DNA of 64,000 bases from Plectrocnemia conspersa. Its lineage: Eukaryota; Arthropoda; Insecta; Trichoptera; Polycentropodidae. A program made the translations under genes and the position numbers. Shown here piece after piece: positions 58,044 to 64,000 of this stretch. The stretch is taken from the NCBI GenBank assembly GCA_009617715.1, contig VTFK01000120.1, positions 620,001 to 684,000 of the forward strand. Reading direction: 5' to 3'. The notes beneath the pieces are model-generated. The model had not been told where the DNA came from and did no database searches. It was given only the letters and a program-made list of their open reading frames with translations. Numbering within the stretch: the stretch's first letter is position 1; every line of letters starts with the position of its first letter.

Positions 58044-58083
58044 GAAAAACCCTAGACTGAACCTGTTCAGTCTAGGGTTTTTC
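58044..58083. repeat. Perfect 19-bp hairpin with 2-nt loop
   Basis: GAAAAACCCTAGACTGAAC, CT, then the exact complement GTTCAGTCTAGGGTTTTTC. The loop is too tight for a microRNA precursor. No flanking repeat was found. Confidence 0.92.
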
Positions 58084-58219
58084 CTGCAAAATGTGACAGA
58101 ATCTTTCCAAGGTTGCCATTAACCAGATATAGATTTAAGCAGAGCTACATATGTACCATAAGATCAAATTGCCTTAACACACACCAACAAAAATATATTG
58201 GCATCTGAAATAATTGCCA

Positions 58220-58740
58220 TCTCGCCCTGGTTGCGTGTCTCTCGCCCTGGAAATATCCAAGACACTGTTCCGACACAGCCTCCGTACCGTTTCGAACTGG
58301 TTCCAATATCTTAATCATTTGGACGTTTATTACCCTCGGTGGCCGATAGGGGGCGATGGTGCACCTAATTAAACCGCTTCGTTAATTTTATCTCAGTAGG
58401 AGGAAGATTATAAGTCTCGCGGCGCATTAAGACGCACTTGCGAAATTTGGCCAAACGAAAAGTGTCGGTCGGTATCGGCGTTAATTGGCCGACAGATGCG
58501 GAAATCTACTGGTCAGATTGCCCCGGGGATTGGGATTCTGTGGGGTCGGATCGGATTTCGATTCGGCTGAGTGCGCGGACGTGTTTTTAACCCTTTGCCG
58601 ATTCGATAATGGCGCGATTTATTTTTGAATATTTACCGAAAGGATTTATTGTAATTGCTGGGTGCGGATATAAAGATAAGGTATCTCGGCTTAAGTGAGA
58701 TTCTTAAGGTGCGATCGTTAACCTTTTTTTTCACGCACAA
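58220..58740. other. G+C-richer island with CTCF-like motif
   Basis: Non-repetitive, CpG-containing block with TAATT words (CACCTAATTAAACCGC, GGCGTTAATTGGCCGAC). No frame. It carries the motif listed at 58343. Candidate enhancer or insulator. Confidence 0.4.
58343..58356 (+). promoter_or_regulatory. CTCF-like site
   Basis: CCGATAGGGGGCGA fits the conserved CTCF core (CCnnYAGRGGGCR) at most positions. A related GTAGGGGGCGT lies at 19638-19648 in the same orientation. Binding is inferred from the motif alone. Confidence 0.4.
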
Positions 58741-59469
58741 TATGTGTCATCGGTAAACGATGGATCTCTCAGATCTAAAACACGTTTTATATTTAAAATA
58801 ATTAAGTTTAAAATTATTAATTAATTGATTAAAATAAATAAAATATTCAGACTGCTCATGTACAACCATCTCAAATGTGCATTATTTAAATTGAAATGTC
58901 CATTAAAAATGAACGAGGTAATCTCACGAGACACGACCCTTTTAGTATTTGAGTCATTCAAGTACCAAACTGGGATTAGTAAAATTGAATTGCTTTTAAT
59001 CAAATTTAGCTTATTTATAATTTACATATGGTTGAAATGAAATAATCTTGCGATAAGGCACACGAGATGAGATCAACTAGGATGTTTGCAATGCATCGAC
59101 CTCCAGTGTATTCAAACAAAAACTGGATATATTTTTATTTTTGTATATAATTATTATTATATTTACCTTGTGGATGTTTGCCAACACGTCCCATTGGTGC
59201 TTTCGCATGTACCTGATGATTGATCGGTGTCTTTACGCTGATTGGGCAAACACGTATACACCATATTTACATTGCTTTATGGAATTTAGCAATAAGTGGT
59301 CGTGTTTAACACACACATGCACTCAAATGTGTATTTATTAAACATTGGTTGTAATGAATAAACCTTAGTAAGCCTTAAAGATATATTTTCTACCTCCGCT
59401 TTTGGATGAAAATTACTTTTTTCATATGTATACATACGATTTATCATTAAATTAATCAAATATTAGTTT
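58741..59469. other. AT-rich stretch
   Basis: Short frames (60-71 codons) at 58821-59040 and 59141-59341 have no domain. Confidence 0.45.
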
Positions 59470-61350
59470 AATTATAGCAGATTTTATTCTATCTAAAAAA
59501 ATGCGTTTTTTAAATACTGGTTTTAAAGATACATATAAACTGATCTTAGGTTAAGAAGAAGCAGTACTTTCTTGAGTTTTCATATATTCCATATTTTTGA
59601 AACAAAATTAATTATCCTTTCAGTTATAATATAAGATAGTTATTATAATTCAGTTTAGTTTTACCAAATTTGACTCGTCCTTGAAAATGTATATTTTTAT
59701 ATTGGACTTAAATATATTTTAGGTTATCAAATAACAAAGAACTTACTTTATTATTCATTTTTTTATATTGTACATTTCATTTTATTTTACACTTCATGTT
59801 AAAAAAATGCATTTCTTTTAAAATATGGTTCAAAAAATATGTAAACTGATTCTGGGATAACAAAAAATGTAGTTTATCCTATAAAAATGTAGTTCTTATA
59901 ATATATTTTATATTTTCAATCAAAAAATAATATATTAGTTATTCTAATTTAGATCGATTTTACCAAATTTCACATTCCGGTTTAAAAAAACATTCTTAAC
60001 ATGGTTTTTAAAAAAATATAACGTGATTTTAAATTAACGATAGTTAACTAGTGATATATTATTTTTATGCAAAAATTTTTTATCAACCCAAATACTTAAC
60101 AGTTAATAAAATTTAGTTTAATTTAACCGAATTTCACATTTTATCTTAAAAAATGAATTACTTTTATACTTATATTGATTTAATAAATATATACAATAAG
60201 TTTATATTATATATGCGCAAGGTAGAAGTAATGTTTAGCACTCGTCCTTTCCAAACAATAGGTAGTTTTTTTTTTTGGCGGTACTTGATTAACGTAATTA
60301 ACGTCTCGGGACGAATGTACTATTAGGTTGTCCGTGCAATATTACGTGACATTAGACAGGTGTTTCTTGTGTAAAATTGCGCACTAAGTCTGAATATTTT
60401 GCAATATTTGCAAATATCTTCGATTTTAGTTGGTCAATTGCAAATTATTTTATATCAAATTAAAGGTAAATAAATTATTGGTTTATGTACTATTTATGAA
60501 TTAATCGTCAATTTGGATCATTTTTATAAAAATAAAAAAAAAACTTTTGATTGTACTGTGAATTATACAAAGAAAGTTTTTTTAGTTCCGGTTTCTTGGA
60601 ATTTGTTTTGTTGTGTTTTTGAGAACTCTTAAAAGCGCAAATTACAAAAAACTTTTCTTACAATTGGTATAATTTTCATATCATTTCCATTTCAAAATTG
60701 CCGAAATATACAAATTGATTAAAAAGTATTGTATATATGATTAATATTAAATTCAATTACTTTTAATTTTATATAAATTACTTTTCAATCAGCCACCTAG
60801 AACCGGAGATATTCGCAATAAAGTAAAAACACCTTTTTTCACAATAAAAAATACAGAAATTTAGCAATACTGTTTATGGCTTTTTTTGAGCCATAAAATG
60901 GTTATAAATTGCTTATAATTTATTTAATTATGCAATTAATTTAAATCTCCAGTGTAATATGAGTAATTTATAGAATTTCGGCAACAATAAAATAGTAAAT
61001 TTCTTTATTATAGAATTTTACCGAATTTCGCATATTATTTTTTATATTGACATTGATTAAAAAAATATATAGACACTGATTTTTGCTTAACATAAATAAT
61101 TAATCTGTTCCATATTTTTTTTATTGTAAATTTCTTATATAACTAAATAATCCACAGTTATTCTAATTTGGTGACATAAAACTAAAACCACTTTTATTTT
61201 ATTATGCTTTTTTTAAAAAAAAAGTATTTTAAGTGATTTTTTCTCAACAATAAACATAGTTCTTCATTAGTAATATATTCTAGATATAAAATTATAGTAA
61301 AAAAATATTGTCTAATAAAACATTTAACAGTTCGATTCTATTAAATTTTA
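59470..61350 (+). repeat. Degenerate tandem array, period about 150-165, split by R1
   Basis: Units share (T)TTTACC(A/G)AATTT(C/G)(A/G)C, then an A/T-rich block with GGTTTTAAA-like and AACTGAT(C/T)TT(A/G)GG(T/A)T sequence, and AGTTATTCTAATTTAG. Anchors lie at about 59662, 59960, 60125 and 61020, with related units near 59490, 59790 and 61190. The interval 60215-60990 is an R1 copy that splits a unit. Confidence 0.6.
60215..60990 (+). repeat. R1 dispersed repeat, copy 6 (3' part with foldback)
   Basis: Opens TGCGCAAGGTAGAAGTAATG, CTCGTCCTTTCCAAACAAT, AACGTCTCGGGACGAATGTA. Inverted arms lie near 60390-60490 and 60717-60840. The loop shares TTTTGATTGTACTGTGAATT with copy 5. The 5' third of R1 is absent. 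Confidence 0.78.
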
Positions 61351-62039
61351 CACTCCATAATGCTATATTATTCATTGTATTGTATGTTTGTATGTATTGT
61401 ACATACTGTTATGTTTGTATGTATTTGACAATTCAACATTAACTTACTTACTTTTAAGTACTTTTTTATTATCTATATTTCTATATATTTTCTCACTTGT
61501 ATAAATACAAAACATTATTTTTTAATATTTCTCTAACATCCAACCATTCTAATTATTAAAGCATACTTTTACAATATCAGGAAATGCGTTTATTTTTAAA
61601 CAATGCTGCTTTCATGGTCCTATTTTCTATCATTTATAATGCTTTTCTATCTGCTTCGTGTAGCTTTTTAGCACAGTAAATCCAGTTTTTACGTATCAAA
61701 TATTTGTATATTATGAATATATAATATTTTTACATGATTATCTAATATACAAATATATTAAACATTTTGCTTGTATTATTTTACAATTTTTCGAATACCT
61801 GTAATTTTTATTTACAATCATACATATTGTTTTAAAATATTATTTAGATTTTCATATAATTTTCATCTCAAATATTTTGCTAAAAATCAGTAATTGCCAA
61901 TATTGCTTGGAACTAGGTCCTGTGGTGCACAAAAGTGGCACGATATATACAGTCACCAAGATATATAAAAAAAAACTTTATTAGCCTTAGTTCGTCATAC
62001 ATCCTTCTGGTTAGTTAAAAATTAGAAACAACGTACAGG
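61351..62039. other. AT-rich stretch
   Basis: TGTATGTTTGTATGTATT-type low complexity near 61381-61425. No gene seen. Confidence 0.5.
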
Positions 62040-62420
62040 TACAGAGAGTACGAAGCGAGGAAATTGGTCAAGGCGCGTCAATCTGCTTGGATCGTGAGAA
62101 TAGCGGGAAACGACTGGCTAAACGACAGCCGATGATCCATAAAATATCGTCAGCCGATGCAAAACGAGTCGCCCCGGGCGATGCACGAACGCCCATCAAT
62201 CACGCTCGTTATGCGCGGATTGACGCGATAAATTCGCGTGTCGCGAAATGGGAGCTGACGGTGACGGAAGCGCCTTATAAATTGTTTACGATTGCGCTCT
62301 TGTCCCGGAGGCTCTCGTGCCGGAGGTTTATTCGAAAAGTTGTCGGATGTGTTGGTTGATGTGTGGACGGCGTCAGAATTGCGGTAGCGAAATTGAATTT
62401 TATGGGGTCGCCTCGAGGCG
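62040..62420. other. G+C-richer island with a 90-codon frame
   Basis: The frame 62087-62359 (opening at a TTG; Arg/Ala-rich, RLAKRQPMIHKISSADAKRV and onward) has no domain. CpG words are dense (GAGTCGCCCCGGGCGATGC near 62166). Probably a non-coding conserved block. Confidence 0.3.
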
Positions 62421-62640
62421 ACGAGTTAATATTTTTGTCGTTTATTTTATAACAGTTATACTGGATACTTAAGGGCTTAAAATATTATATTTAATTTGTG
62501 ACTGAAAAATGTAATATAAATTTATTTGCATACATACATAATCAACATATAAATATTCAATTTGAACCTAATATAAAAAAACATGATTTACGCCCTATTT
62601 CACCACCCATTGAATTAATAAAATTGTTTAGATGATCCCA
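62421..62640. other. AT-rich spacer
   Basis: Nothing recognised. Confidence 0.4.
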
Positions 62641-62960
62641 TAAGAGCTCATACCCTCGCCCCAATTAAACGGCGCATTCAGTCGTACGCGGTTCGAAATT
62701 GACCGCGATTGGGGTGAAAACTATACAGTTAGGGGTACGTACGAATCCCGCAGGACTACCGTTAGATTTGGAACAGAATCGCACCCCTGTCGTGTTAATG
62801 TGTCGGTGCGAGAACAAGTGGATTGATTAAAACGATAATTCTGCCGACAATGGGCAAATGCTTGGGGAAAAATTACAAAAAATATAACATGTGCGACACA
62901 ACGACAGCGTTATATAACAAGTGTCGCATGTAAATATACGATTTATGTTTGTTTAAAATA
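62641..62960. other. Modest G+C island
   Basis: CGTACGCGGTTCGAAATTG and GACAACGACAGCG-like blocks; no frame. Candidate regulatory module. Confidence 0.25.
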
Positions 62961-64000
62961 TATGCTACAATGTTATATTCAAGGGGTATAATAGCAAAGG
63001 CATTAAGAAGATATTCAACTAGAGATTTTATTTATTGACAATATATTTCTACCATATGTAGAGCTAAGTCTAAAATAGTGGGGCACTATATACCTAATAA
63101 TAAGTGAAAATATAAATAAAATATTTGTCAAGGAACTACAATTTTTCTAGAAGCTCATCTTCCTATTTTTGATTGTATTGATTACCTTTTTTAATATCAC
63201 ACAATTTTTTTGATTGATCGAAGTCTTGTGAATTTGTAGATCAAGTATTTTTGACCATGTTTCAACATTAAGTCATATGTAGTATTATTCATTTGCCCTT
63301 TGCACATTAACACGATTCTTACTGCTGTCATACAAACACATACTATAATACTTGAACCTTTATTTGACCGCATGCCATGAGATAAAATCAGTGAAATATT
63401 ATTATCTGACTTTTCGACACACTTTCATAATTATAAAATTTAGTTTCAAAACTTCTGGTATTTTAAATATTTATTTATTTATTTATATTGTACTAACAAA
63501 GATTTTTTAAACTTAATAACCACTAGTTTCACTTTTTGTTTTTATTATAAATCTGACTATCGTTCCTTGACAAGTTTCCCAAATGCGGCATGATGGCCAA
63601 CTTCCTTAACCCTTCTACTTATCGTTTGTGATAAAATTGATAGCTTCCCGTTTGCTCTGAATATATAATGCAATTTCTCAGAGACTCGGAAAGCAACTTG
63701 GACCATCCTGACAGCAGACATTCGTATTCTTCTCATATTAACATAACATGGATAATTAATTCGTTTATTAATGGTACCATAACTAATACATTTACTTCTA
63801 TTGTATATTTTTAATATTTTTTTAATATATAAATTATATAATAGCACATAAAAACACAACATTCAACTAAAAGTGTGTTTTTATCTGAATTCTAAATTTC
63901 GTTACAAACGTATACAAAAATTTATGATGGTTAAAGTCAAAAATTATGTATTTGTCAAGAATTTACATTATGTACTATTTTTTTTAATGATGTCAAAGAT
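62961..64000. other. AT-rich stretch to the window end
   Basis: The 101-codon minus frame 63557-63862 has no domain I recognise; its N-terminal half is Ile/Lys/Tyr-rich as expected from composition. No gene supported. Confidence 0.45.

Noticed and set aside
58044..58083. microRNA precursor or bacterial-type terminator
   Set aside because: A 2-nt loop and a perfectly paired short stem do not fit a microRNA, and nothing else in the window is bacterial.
62087..62359. 90-codon Arg/Ala-rich frame as a basic protein
   Set aside because: Opens at a TTG rather than an ATG, lies in a CpG-dense island and has no recognised family.

Overview
The window reads as AT-rich insect (or at least arthropod) nuclear DNA. 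The pointers are tRNA-derived SINEs, decayed mariner transposases, hAT and piggyBac terminal repeats, non-LTR retrotransposon 3' ends, a long TA microsatellite and an insect-type 3' splice site. CpG is not visibly depleted in the G+C-richer patches. The order of insect cannot be fixed from the sequence. There are no operons, Shine-Dalgarno-spaced genes, CRISPR arrays or rRNA. No host protein-coding gene could be supported; nearly every open frame is short, lacks a recognisable domain, or lies in a low-complexity or G+C-richer patch. The window is best read as a large intron or intergenic regulatory region.

The only recognisable proteins belong to transposable elements. At 4058-6381 is a 2.3-kb DNA transposon with about 320-bp terminal inverted repeats. 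It carries a 229-codon frame of a widespread but, to my knowledge, uncharacterised family with conserved FDQPLY and LGGFHMLMSF blocks. At 56562-57845 is a full-length mariner with 31-bp perfect terminal repeats and a frameshifted transposase. At about 29310-29935 is a second, deleted mariner on the minus strand. At 18340-18920 (plus) and 13600-14110 (minus, duplicated) are 3' ends of one non-LTR retrotransposon family.

Non-coding repeats are abundant. SINE family A has about eight copies, one split by a 268-bp hAT MITE with an exact 8-bp target duplication. SINE family B has two copies, at 33.9 and 42.6 kb. A dispersed family called R1 here has six copies, two with a long foldback. Others are a 105-bp piggyBac MITE with TTAA ends, a palindromic GGCGCCGACA repeat at 8.6 and 9.5-9.8 kb, and degenerate tandem arrays at 13.1-14.4, 23.9-25.2 and 59.5-61.4 kb. 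Four near-perfect hairpins (5018, 6554, 37511 and 58044) are unexplained.

Between these repeats sit about twenty G+C-richer, low-repeat islands of 250-800 bp, roughly every 2-5 kb. They could be cis-regulatory modules. The strongest host signal is at 31921-31955: a branchpoint-like CTAAT, a pyrimidine tract and TTACAG directly abutting GTGAGTG. That is the layout of a recursive-splicing ratchet point, or the start of a small exon, on the plus strand. A TATA/initiator-like pair with a 24-codon small ORF at 49265-49403 and CTCF-like motifs at 58343 and 19635 are weaker host candidates.
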